This document shows positions 1 to 6,186 of a stretch of DNA of 6,337 bases, piece by piece. Under the pieces are notes generated by a model. It saw nothing but the letters and a program-made list of their open reading frames with translations. It searched no databases and had not been told where the DNA came from. Position 1 is the first letter of the stretch; every line of letters begins with the position of its first letter. Source of the stretch: Cytophagales bacterium (GTDB taxonomy: Bacteria > Bacteroidota > Bacteroidia > Cytophagales > UBA9547); NCBI GenBank assembly GCA_025360395.1, contig JANYCH010000063.1, positions 1 through 6,337 on the forward strand. Direction: 5' to 3'. The position numbers were made by a program, and so were the translations under genes.

Positions 1-10
1 ACGTTTGCCA

Positions 11-45
11 ATAACTGTTAACTATTGACTATTAACTCTTGACTC
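11..45 (-). repeat. Degenerate heptamer tandem repeat, family GTTAACT, downstream of ftsA
   Basis: Five consecutive 7-bp units can be read on the minus strand with consensus NAGTYAA (for example GAGTTAA and TAGTCAA). They begin four bases after the ftsA stop codon. The units differ by one or two bases while the 7-bp spacing is kept. The array shares the exact 10-mer AACTGTTAAC (plus strand, 13-22) with the array at 2298-2325 (2307-2316). TAG, TAA or TGA within the units falls in changing frames because 7 is not a multiple of 3, so the array stops translation in several frames. It fills nearly all of the visible ftsA-downstream spacer; what follows towards the expected ftsZ is outside the window. 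No function is known to me for it. Confidence 0.75.
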
Positions 46-48
46 ATT

Positions 49-1380
49 TTAGTATCCGTTTTTGTCGTTAAAGTCGTCCATCAGCATTCCTTTTGTTCTT
101 TCAAGGATGTTTACAAAGAAACTTGAGCTTCCGAAGTTCATTTTGCTCGAAATAACATTTTCCTTTTTAGCAGCTGTTTTATACATGTTGTTTGTACTTT
201 TTTCGTTGTACAGATTTTCTCTGTAATCAAGTGCCTGAAAGCCAGCCAATACCAAACCAACTGAAGTGGCATACATGGGGCTTTTTACTGCATCAACTCT
301 GCCTTTTCCAAGGTGTTCGTTTGGATAACCAATCCTTGCATCCATTCCGGTCATGTATTCAAAAAGTTGTTTCAGACTTTGCATCTGAGAACCACCACCT
401 GTTAATACAATTCCACCAGCTAACCTTCCGTCTAATCCGGATTGAATGATTTCTGAATGAACCAGTTCAATAATCTCTTCCATTCTTGCCTCGATGATGT
501 GTGCAAGGTTTTTAATGGAGATTTCTTTCGGGATCCTGTTTCTTAAACCGGGAATAGAAATGATTTCGTTGGTATTTGCCTCACCTGCAATAGCGCGGCC
601 AAACTTAACTTTTAACTGTTCTGCCTGATTGTGCATTACCATGCATCCCTGCTTAATGTCGTTGGTAATAATATTTCCACCAAAAGGTATTACAGCAGTA
701 TGGCGGATAATGCCGTCATAGAAAATGGCAACATCTGTTGTACCACCTCCAATGTCTACTAAAACCACACCTGCTTCTTTCTCATCTTCTTCTAAAACCG
801 AAAGACATGATGCCAATGGCTCTAAAACAAGTTCTACAACTTCTAAACCTGCTTTACGAACACATTTGTTGATGTTGGCTATAGCGCTTGTATGAGCTGT
901 GATAACATGAAAATCAGCTTCCATTCTTGCACCAGCCATACCCACAGGATCCTTTACACCAGCTTCATAATCAACTGTGTAATCTTGTGGCATTACGTGA
1001 ATTATTTCATTCCCTGGTGGAATGACAATTTTGAACATGTCTTCAGATAATCTTCTGATATCTTCAACATTGATTTCGTTTTGAGGATTGCTCCTCATGA
1101 TCACGCCGTGGTGTTGTGCACTGCGGATATGTTGTCCTGCAATACCTACGTTTACTTCGGTAATGTCGATACCAGCCTGTTCTTCAGCTTCAAAAATGGC
1201 TTTTTGAATTGCCTCTACAGTGCGGTCGATATTGGTGACAACTCCACGTGTTACACCTTCTGAAACAGCTTTTCCCATGCCGAGAATTTCAAGCTTTCCA
1301 AACTCATTTTTGCGGCCTGCTATTGCGCAGATCTTGGTAGTACCAATGTCCAGTCCGACAACAATTTTATCTTTATCCAT
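49..1380 (-). CDS. ftsA: Cell division protein FtsA, actin-like membrane anchor of FtsZ
   Basis: FtsA is an actin/HSP70-fold ATPase at the cytoplasmic face of the membrane. It tethers FtsZ filaments and helps recruit the divisome. With the start at 1378-1380 the protein is 443 residues, normal for Bacteroidota. Visible motifs are phosphate-1 VVGLDIGTTK (7-16), the FtsA-specific 1C subdomain at about 84-165, phosphate-2 VDIGGGTTD (208-216), and the adenosine motif GGIVLTGGGSQ (322-332). After a variable tail there is a plausible amphipathic C-terminal helix (about 420-437, FFVNILERTKGMLMDDF), the usual membrane-targeting sequence. I chose the ATG at 1380 because MDKDKIVVGLDIGTT matches how FtsA proteins of this phylum begin, as I recall them. 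The frame stays open upstream to an ATG at 1452 (24 more residues) and a TTG at 1464 inside a heptamer repeat, so a longer N-terminus is possible. The gene follows ftsQ and is expected to precede ftsZ. Confidence 0.97.
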   Translation of the reverse strand: MDKDKIVVGLDIGTTKICAIAGRKNEFGKLEILGMGKAVSEGVTRGVVTNIDRTVEAIQKAIFEAEEQAGIDITEVNVGIAGQHIRSAQHHGVIMRSNPQNEINVEDIRRLSEDMFKIVIPPGNEIIHVMPQDYTVDYEAGVKDPVGMAGARMEADFHVITAHTSAIANINKCVRKAGLEVVELVLEPLASCLSVLEEDEKEAGVVLVDIGGGTTDVAIFYDGIIRHTAVIPFGGNIITNDIKQGCMVMHNQAEQLKVKFGRAIAGEANTNEIISIPGLRNRIPKEISIKNLAHIIEARMEEIIELVHSEIIQSGLDGRLAGGIVLTGGGSQMQSLKQLFEYMTGMDARIGYPNEHLGKGRVDAVKSPMYATSVGLVLAGFQALDYRENLYNEKSTNNMYKTAAKKENVISSKMNFGSSSFFVNILERTKGMLMDDFNDKNGY

Positions 1381-1460
1381 CTTCTTTAGGGTTTTATTTT
1401 CTTTTACTTCCTGCTTATTAAAAATTCTGTCAATAATATTTCTAGATCTCATTTCCGGTC

Positions 1461-1488
1461 TCAATACCCAATACTAAGTACTCAGTAC
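1461..1488 (-). repeat. Degenerate heptamer tandem repeat, family GTATTGN, at the ftsQ-ftsA junction
   Basis: Four 7-bp units read on the minus strand with consensus GTAYTKR, such as GTACTGA and GTATTGG. A looser 7-bp periodicity extends to about 1493. The first unit shares its G with the ftsQ TAG stop (1488-1490). The last unit contains the TTG at 1462-1464 that opens the longest possible ftsA frame. The same family occurs in the opposite orientation at the murG-murC/ftsQ junction (2239-2283), where the plus strand reads GTATTGC and GTATTTC. Confidence 0.72.
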
Positions 1489-2255
1489 TATTCACATACT
1501 ATCTGGTTTTCATAATTTAGATTCACTCTTTTATAAGCATTCCAGCCTTTTGCCGGAAGGATCCTTTCATAGAAAACTTTAAGTTTTTTAAACTTTGCTT
1601 CCATAAATTTATCAGGATAACCAAATTCAATTACCTGTGAACCAACCTGCTGATACATGTTTATCCGACCGAGATTGTCTACACTAATCTGGTGGATCTG
1701 AGAATTAAGGAACTTATCATTTTCAACCTTTTTAATGAATTCCAGGTAGTTTTTGTTTGTTGAATCTTTCTTGAAACCCATGCTTAACAACTTGTTCATG
1801 TACGGCCCGTCAGCAATTAATACACGTGCTGTGAATTTGTCAGAAATCGGGAAAATGCTGCCTTTGGCGTCTACATAGAAATCTTTTCCATATGACCTGG
1901 CAATCCGGAAAATAGGTTTCCTCTGGACCACTTTGGCATATAAATTTCCTTTTACATCTCTGTAAACCTGAACATCTTCTACAAAAAGGTTTTCTTTAAT
2001 TCTTTTCTCCAGTTCTTTAAAGCTCAGCTTTTTGAAGGCTTCTTCTTCTAAAACTTCTGTCCCTTTTATCGTCATCAAAGCCATTACATCTTTCTCGTCA
2101 ATAAAATAGTTGTCGTAAGCCTGTTTCACATACACATCTGCTTTTACTACACGCATATCGTCCTGTTTGCTGTTTGCAAAGCCATACAATCCCAATAAAA
2201 CTGCTATGGCAATTCCTATTTGGATGAGGGTCTTTATGTTGGTATTTAGTATCAA
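1488..2255 (-). CDS. ftsQ: Cell division protein FtsQ (POTRA-domain divisome scaffold)
   Basis: FtsQ is a single-pass inner-membrane protein whose periplasmic POTRA and beta domains link the early and late divisome; in other bacteria it binds FtsB/FtsL. The 255-residue product has a short cytoplasmic tail and one hydrophobic segment (about 9-26). A POTRA-like region (about 36-115) follows, ending in KVVQRKPIFRI (108-118), and then a beta domain to the C-terminus (YKRVNLNYENQIVC, 241-254). This layout and the position between murC and ftsA identify it. The start is odd. The frame contains no ATG before codon 34 (2154-2156), and starting there would delete the membrane helix. A TTG at 2253-2255 is therefore the only conventional start that keeps the helix. 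That TTG sits inside a heptamer array, and codons 2-6 are themselves repeat-derived. No Shine-Dalgarno sequence is visible. Identity is sure, the exact start is not. Confidence 0.9.
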   Translation of the reverse strand: MILNTNIKTLIQIGIAIAVLLGLYGFANSKQDDMRVVKADVYVKQAYDNYFIDEKDVMALMTIKGTEVLEEEAFKKLSFKELEKRIKENLFVEDVQVYRDVKGNLYAKVVQRKPIFRIARSYGKDFYVDAKGSIFPISDKFTARVLIADGPYMNKLLSMGFKKDSTNKNYLEFIKKVENDKFLNSQIHQISVDNLGRINMYQQVGSQVIEFGYPDKFMEAKFKKLKVFYERILPAKGWNAYKRVNLNYENQIVCE

Positions 2256-2283
2256 TTCGTATTGCGTATTTCGTATTGTGTAT
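2239..2283 (-). repeat. Degenerate heptamer tandem repeat, family GTATTGN, spanning the ftsQ start
   Basis: On the minus strand, four units of ATACNNA type (such as ATACGAA and ATACGCA) run from 2283 to 2256. The three bases TTG (2253-2255) follow, and then two more units, ATACTAA and ATACCAA, to 2239. On the plus strand the same array reads GTATTGC, GTATTTC and GTATTGT, the reverse orientation of the family seen at 1461-1488. The TTG inserted between otherwise regular units is the best candidate start codon of ftsQ, so the first codons of the gene come from repeat sequence. The upstream units contain no stop codon in any frame. Confidence 0.72.
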
Positions 2284-2293
2284 TGCGATTCAT
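2252..2293 (-). other. Possible 13-codon leader ORF overlapping the ftsQ TTG start
   Basis: An ATG at 2291-2293 opens a 13-codon frame made almost entirely of heptamer repeat sequence, ending at TGA 2252-2254. The stop overlaps the ftsQ TTG in the string TTGA, an arrangement like the ATGA overlaps used in translational coupling. It starts 11 nt after the stop codon of the upstream fusion gene. No Shine-Dalgarno sequence is visible, and repeats lacking stops give open frames by chance. It is recorded as a possible coupling device, not as an established gene. Confidence 0.2.
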
Positions 2294-2297
2294 ATGG

Positions 2298-2325
2298 TAA
2301 ACTGTCAACTGTTAACCGTCAACTT
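2298..2325 (-). repeat. Degenerate heptamer tandem repeat, family GTTAACT, at the 3' end of murG-murC
   Basis: Four 7-bp units on the minus strand with consensus CAGTTRA (for example CGGTTAA and CAGTTGA). The array overlaps the last codons of the MurG-MurC gene: the C-terminal residues LTVNS and the TGA stop (2305-2307) are written by repeat units. It shares the 10-mer AACTGTTAAC with the array at 11-45. It is followed directly by the second array family at 2239-2290, so the 49-nt spacer between the genes is almost entirely heptameric. Confidence 0.72.
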
Positions 2326-5004
2326 CTTTTGTAATAGTTCTTTTATTGGTTCTACAAATCGGTCTATGTCGCCTGCTCCGGCTGTTATTAATATTTCTGT
2401 TTCTATATCTGAAAGAATATTGAGGAGATTGGCTTTTGTGCAAAGCCTTTTTGCCGGTGATTTTACTGATTCTAATATCAATTCTGAGGTAACACCTGGT
2501 ATGGGTGCTTCCCGTGCAGGATAAATTTCTAGTAAAAAAACTTCATCAGCAATGGAAAGGCTTGTTCCAAATTCTTTGGCAAAGTCTTTGGTCCTGCTGA
2601 ACAGATGTGGCTGGAAAATAACTGTTACTTTTTTGTTAGGGTAAAGAGCCTTAGCAGATTTTAACAGTGCTTCAAGTTCTGACGGGTGATGGGCATAATC
2701 GTCTATGAAAACTATCTTCTCAGATTTTACAATGTATTCAAAACGTCTTTTTACACCGGCAAAAGTTTTGATCCCTTTTGTAATTTCTTCTGGTTTCACA
2801 TGCTGATGCAATGCCACTGTGATAGCTGCAACCGCGTTTTCAACATTATGAAATCCAGGTACTTTTAATTCCAGGTTTAAAATAGTGGCTGTTGGTGAAA
2901 CATAGTCGAAAATGAAAAGTCCGTTTTCTATCCTGATATTTTCTGCCCTGCATTTGCTTTCAGGAGTACCATAATCCAAGAGCTTCACGCCTGGTTTAGG
3001 TTTAATGTTCAGACCGGATTTACAAATCAAAGTCCCTCCTTTTTTAATTTTTCCAACAAACTGTTTGAAAGCATCGATAACTGCTGCATGGTTCTCATAA
3101 ATGTCAAGATGGTCTGCATCTGTACTTGTTATGATGGCAATATCAGGATCTAGCGTCAGGAATGATCTGTCATATTCATCTGCTTCTACTACGATGGCAC
3201 CGTCATTGCTTCCAATAATGATGTTGCTTTTAAAATTTGCACTGATCCCTCCTAAAAAGGCGCTGTTTTTTCTTCCTGCGGAATGTAGCAAATGCGCCAC
3301 CATCGTGGAAGTGGTTGTTTTTCCGTGTGTTCCCGCAATAGCAATTGTATATCTGCCTTTTGAAAGGACTCCCAATACCTGGGAACGCTTGACAACATTG
3401 AAACCATTATGACGGAAATAATTCAGTTCCCACATATTATCCGGTATGGCTGGAGTGTAAACTATTAGGGTATCGTCTTTTACCTTGAAAGGAGCGGGCA
3501 CCATTTTCACATTGTCGTCATAGTGAACAGCAATGCCTTCTTTTTCAAGAGATTTGGTTAAATCTGTTGAGGTTTTGTCGTATCCGGCTACCTCATAACC
3601 CATGCCTTTGAACCATCTGGCCAATGCACTCATGCCAATACCTCCAATTCCGATCAGAAATACGTGACTGAATTTCTCCTGGCCGGTAAATTCTTTCTTT
3701 TCTGTTTCCAGTTTATTATTGCTGGCTTTAACTTCAGTTTTCCTCGTCTTAATTGGTTCCGAAGCTTTTGCCACTTCAGTGTTGATCACTTCTGCCTTTG
3801 TAGGTTCTTCTAATACTACTGGTTTAATTTCCTGAGCCTTTAAAGGTTTTGCAAGATGAGATTTACCAGCTGATTTTAAAACCTGGACGGCAATATCATT
3901 GGCAGCATTAGGCCTGCCTAACTTACCAATGTTTGAAATTAACTTTGTTTTAAGATCTTCATCATTTAGAAGTTCCATTGCTTTAACCACCAGCTTTCCA
4001 TAAGCTTCATGGTCCCGGACGATGATGGCAGCATTCTTGTCTACTAAAGCATGGGCATTTTTGGTTTGATGATCTTCTGCGACATTGGGAGAAGGAACCA
4101 GAATTATTGGTTTCTTTACCAGGCAAAGTTCAGAAATAGACAAGGCACCAGCTCTTGAAACTACAACATCAGCCATAGCGTAAGCCAGGTCCATTTGTTT
4201 GATGAATTCGTAAATACGAACAAGGTTTGTCTGATGGCGAAAATCTGTCTTTTTGGCGATTGGATAATAGGTTTTTCCTGTCTGCCAGATCAGTTGTATG
4301 CCTTTGTAGATCAGTTTGTCAAAGCCTTCGTCAATACTTTCATTGATAGTTCTTGCCCCCTGGCTTCCACCAATTACAAGGATTGTTTTTTTATTAGGAT
4401 CTAGTTTGAAGAATTTTGCAGCTTCTTCTCTTTTTCCCTGAAGGTTTAAAATGTCTTTGCGTACCGGGTTGCCAGTGAAAATAATTTTATCGCCGGCAAA
4501 GTATTTATCCATGCCCTCGTAAGCAACACAAACTGAAGTTACCTCTTCAGCCAAAAATTTGTTTGTAACCCCTGCATATGAGTTTTGTTCCTGGATAATA
4601 GTAGGAATATTATTTTGCTGCGCAGCTTTTAAAGTGGGCCCGCTGGCATAACCGCCAACACCCACTACCACATCCGGATTAAATTCAGAAACTATCTTTT
4701 TAGCGGTATACATGCTGTGAAGAAGTTTGATAGGAAACAGGAGGTTTTTCAAAGACAAGCTTCTTTGAAAACCACTTATCCAGAGTCCTTTGATTTTATA
4801 TCCTGCTTCCGGAACCTTCTCCATTTCCATTCTTCCTTGTGCACCTACAAAAAGGATATCAGCAGAAGGAACCATTTCTTTTAAAGAATTGGCAATGGCA
4901 ATAGCAGGATATATGTGGCCACCAGTCCCGCCTCCGGAAATAATAACCTTCAAGGATTCTGTCCTTGAATTTGTTTCGTTTATGTTATTTGTCTCTTCTG
5001 ACAT
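2305..5004 (-). CDS. murG-murC: MurG-MurC fusion: lipid II synthase (GlcNAc transferase) joined to UDP-MurNAc:L-alanine ligase
   Basis: One 899-residue frame encodes two peptidoglycan enzymes. The N-terminal part (about 18-380) is MurG, which adds GlcNAc from UDP-GlcNAc to lipid I at the inner face of the membrane. It shows GGGTGGH (24-30), GVGGYASGP (115-123), QEQNSYAGVTNK (138-149), GGSQGA (212-217), and SRAGALSISEL with EDHQTKNA (283-317). The C-terminal part (about 445-899) is MurC, which attaches L-Ala to UDP-MurNAc using ATP. It shows GIGGIGMSALA (452-462), the P-loop AGTHGKTTT (557-565), EADEYDRSF (607-615), HLDIY (632-636), HNVENAVAA (719-727), DDYAHHPSE (768-776) and FQPHLFSRT (798-806). 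Each half is full length with all recognisable motifs, so both are probably active. A linker (381-443) joins them. The ATG start is followed by a 17-residue N/E/T/S-rich extension before the MurG core. The two genes are usually separate, and no other murC is present here. Confidence 0.95.
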   Translation of the reverse strand: MSEETNNINETNSRTESLKVIISGGGTGGHIYPAIAIANSLKEMVPSADILFVGAQGRMEMEKVPEAGYKIKGLWISGFQRSLSLKNLLFPIKLLHSMYTAKKIVSEFNPDVVVGVGGYASGPTLKAAQQNNIPTIIQEQNSYAGVTNKFLAEEVTSVCVAYEGMDKYFAGDKIIFTGNPVRKDILNLQGKREEAAKFFKLDPNKKTILVIGGSQGARTINESIDEGFDKLIYKGIQLIWQTGKTYYPIAKKTDFRHQTNLVRIYEFIKQMDLAYAMADVVVSRAGALSISELCLVKKPIILVPSPNVAEDHQTKNAHALVDKNAAIIVRDHEAYGKLVVKAMELLNDEDLKTKLISNIGKLGRPNAANDIAVQVLKSAGKSHLAKPLKAQEIKPVVLEEPTKAEVINTEVAKASEPIKTRKTEVKASNNKLETEKKEFTGQEKFSHVFLIGIGGIGMSALARWFKGMGYEVAGYDKTSTDLTKSLEKEGIAVHYDDNVKMVPAPFKVKDDTLIVYTPAIPDNMWELNYFRHNGFNVVKRSQVLGVLSKGRYTIAIAGTHGKTTTSTMVAHLLHSAGRKNSAFLGGISANFKSNIIIGSNDGAIVVEADEYDRSFLTLDPDIAIITSTDADHLDIYENHAAVIDAFKQFVGKIKKGGTLICKSGLNIKPKPGVKLLDYGTPESKCRAENIRIENGLFIFDYVSPTATILNLELKVPGFHNVENAVAAITVALHQHVKPEEITKGIKTFAGVKRRFEYIVKSEKIVFIDDYAHHPSELEALLKSAKALYPNKKVTVIFQPHLFSRTKDFAKEFGTSLSIADEVFLLEIYPAREAPIPGVTSELILESVKSPAKRLCTKANLLNILSDIETEILITAGAGDIDRFVEPIKELLQKKLTVNS
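3676..3864 (-). other. Interdomain linker of the MurG-MurC fusion
   Basis: This part encodes residues 381-443, between the end of the MurG fold and the MurC nucleotide-binding motif. It is rich in Lys, Glu, Ala, Thr, Val and Pro, has no hydrophobic stretch, and contains a near repeat, TEVAKAS (409-415) and TEVKAS (423-428). It is likely disordered. There is no ATG between codons 343 and 458, so MurC could be made separately only from a non-ATG start; in-frame GTG codons lie at residues 406 (3787-3789) and 411. The boundaries are approximate. Confidence 0.8.
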
Positions 5005-5039
5005 ATTTCTTATTGAGTAAGTCTCTTTTTATAATTTAA

Positions 5040-5044
5040 CCTCC
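5040..5044 (-). promoter_or_regulatory. GGAGG Shine-Dalgarno-like motif, badly spaced for the murG-murC start
   Basis: GGAGG immediately follows the ftsW TGA stop (5045-5047) but lies 35 nt upstream of the ATG at 5002-5004, far outside normal Shine-Dalgarno spacing. An in-frame TAA between them excludes an earlier start of the fusion gene. No ATG, GTG or TTG lies 5-12 nt below the motif. It may be a chance match or a relic. Confidence 0.25.
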
Positions 5045-6184
5045 TCATGCTACTGTTTCTGTTCTTTCCCCTCTGCTTACGCTCAAAATTATTCCAATGG
5101 AAATTCCTGTAAACAACAAAGATGTACCTCCCATGCTCAATAAAGGCAAAGGCAATCCGGTAATGGGGCCTAAACCAACTGCAACCCCCATATTTATCAA
5201 TGCCTGAATAACAATAAGAAAACAGAGCCCTGCAGAAAGCAGCCCCCCAAATGCTCCCTGGCTATTGGCAACTGTGATCATTCCCCGATAGAGCAACATC
5301 AGGTAAAGGGCCAGTACCCCAACACCTCCAATTAGTCCATATTCCTCAATGATGATGGCGAAAATGAAATCTGAATAGGGGTGTGGGAGGAAGTTTCGCT
5401 GGGTGCTATTGCCAGGTCCTTTTCCAGTTATTCCTCCTGTTGATATTGCGATATAAGATTGTTCTAACTGGAAAGGTACTTCCTGTGGATCTAGGAAGGA
5501 TTTTATACGATTGGTAAATGTGCCAAGTCTTTGTCCGAAGGCAAGTGCGAGGCTGATTGCAAGTATTCCTATCAACATTAACATGGCTAAATATTTCAGA
5601 GGGACACGGCCTATGTACATCAAAAGCAAACACGTCGCAAACATCATCATAGCGGTAGACATGTTACTTAATGCAATCAAACCGCAGATAGCACCACACC
5701 ACAAAAGCATTGGAATCAAAGCATTTTTTATGTCGTCAATATCAGATTGATGCTTGGCAAGCATGGCCGCCAGGTTGGCAATAAGGGCAAATTTTGCCAA
5801 GTCAGATGGCTGGAAAGTCTGGTTAATGATTGGGATGGTCAACCATCTTGATGCGTCATTTATTTTGGATCCGAAGAAAAAAGAAAACAAGAGGAACGGA
5901 ACAGAAACCAAAAGGGCAAACCGGGAAATTTTTGAATAATAACGATAGTCTACCAGGTGCGCTAACCACATGACAAACAAGGAAATACCAACAAAAATTA
6001 ATTGTTTGATGAGGAAATATTCGGTATTGCCATGATGCTTTTTAAAGGCCAATGTTCCTGCTGCACTGTAAACTGTAAGCACAGATAAAATTGCCAAAGT
6101 GAACACAACGAACCATATAACAGGATCGCCTTTGAAATACTTTTCAAATTGCTGTTTCAGATTGCTATTTGCTGTTGCCTGCAT
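5045..6184 (-). CDS. ftsW: Septal peptidoglycan polymerase FtsW (SEDS family)
   Basis: FtsW is the SEDS-family glycosyltransferase that polymerises lipid II into septal glycan strands together with a class B penicillin-binding protein. The 379-residue product is a polytopic membrane protein with about ten hydrophobic segments, the first at about 22-41 and the last at about 349-368. Visible family signatures are QPSDLAK (126-132), GITGKGPGNSTQRNFLPHPYSDFIFA (251-276, carrying the conserved catalytic-loop Asp at 272), EEYG (280-283) and TGLPLPLLSMGGTSLL (342-357). FtsW rather than RodA is inferred from its place between murD and murG. The ATG at 6182-6184 overlaps the murD stop by one base. The short cytoplasmic N-terminus (1-20) is hydrophilic. 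Length and motifs are normal and the gene looks intact. Confidence 0.95.
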   Translation of the reverse strand: MQATANSNLKQQFEKYFKGDPVIWFVVFTLAILSVLTVYSAAGTLAFKKHHGNTEYFLIKQLIFVGISLFVMWLAHLVDYRYYSKISRFALLVSVPFLLFSFFFGSKINDASRWLTIPIINQTFQPSDLAKFALIANLAAMLAKHQSDIDDIKNALIPMLLWCGAICGLIALSNMSTAMMMFATCLLLMYIGRVPLKYLAMLMLIGILAISLALAFGQRLGTFTNRIKSFLDPQEVPFQLEQSYIAISTGGITGKGPGNSTQRNFLPHPYSDFIFAIIIEEYGLIGGVGVLALYLMLLYRGMITVANSQGAFGGLLSAGLCFLIVIQALINMGVAVGLGPITGLPLPLLSMGGTSLLFTGISIGIILSVSRGERTETVA

Positions 6185-6186
6185 TA
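6182..6186 (-). promoter_or_regulatory. TAATG stop-start overlap coupling murD and ftsW
   Basis: The murD TAA (6184-6186) shares its last A with the ftsW ATG (6182-6184). A one-base overlap of this type usually reflects translational coupling, with terminating ribosomes restarting at the next gene. It also supports the choice of ftsW start. Coupling is inferred from the layout, not shown. Confidence 0.6.

Noticed and set aside
11..45. CRISPR array or transposon end
   Set aside because: Units are 7 bp and directly adjacent with no spacers, there are no cas or transposase genes, and no target-site duplication is visible.
1220..1477. Plus-strand 85-codon frame opposite the ftsA start, and similar antisense frames at 192-449, 2276-2524, 4790-5020 and 5511-5750
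   Set aside because: All are antisense shadows of well-conserved minus-strand genes with no features of their own.
1477..1489. Inverted repeat AGTACTGAGTACT near the ftsQ stop as a terminator
   Set aside because: The arms are separated by one base, too few for a hairpin loop, no T-tract follows, and the symmetry arises from two neighbouring heptamer units. Termination here would also separate ftsQ from ftsA.
2298..2325. Hairpin formed by pairing of GTTGAC and GTTAAC units as an intrinsic terminator
   Set aside because: Units can pair only through short AU-rich stems with G-U wobbles, and no U-tract follows. The self-complementarity is a by-product of the GTTAAC core of the repeat.
3101..3412. 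103-codon plus-strand frame opposite murC
   Set aside because: It is antisense to the conserved MurC P-loop region, shows no domain and has no promoter or ribosome-binding site; the coding signal belongs to the minus strand.
5005..5044. Internal promoter between ftsW and murG-murC
   Set aside because: The 40-nt spacer is AT-rich, but I see no pair matching the Bacteroidota -33 TTTG and -7 TAnnTTTG elements, and a promoter is not needed in a tightly packed operon.
5406..5633. 75-codon minus-strand frame inside ftsW
   Set aside because: It lies wholly within ftsW in another frame, has no recognisable domain and a composition typical of an out-of-frame shadow.
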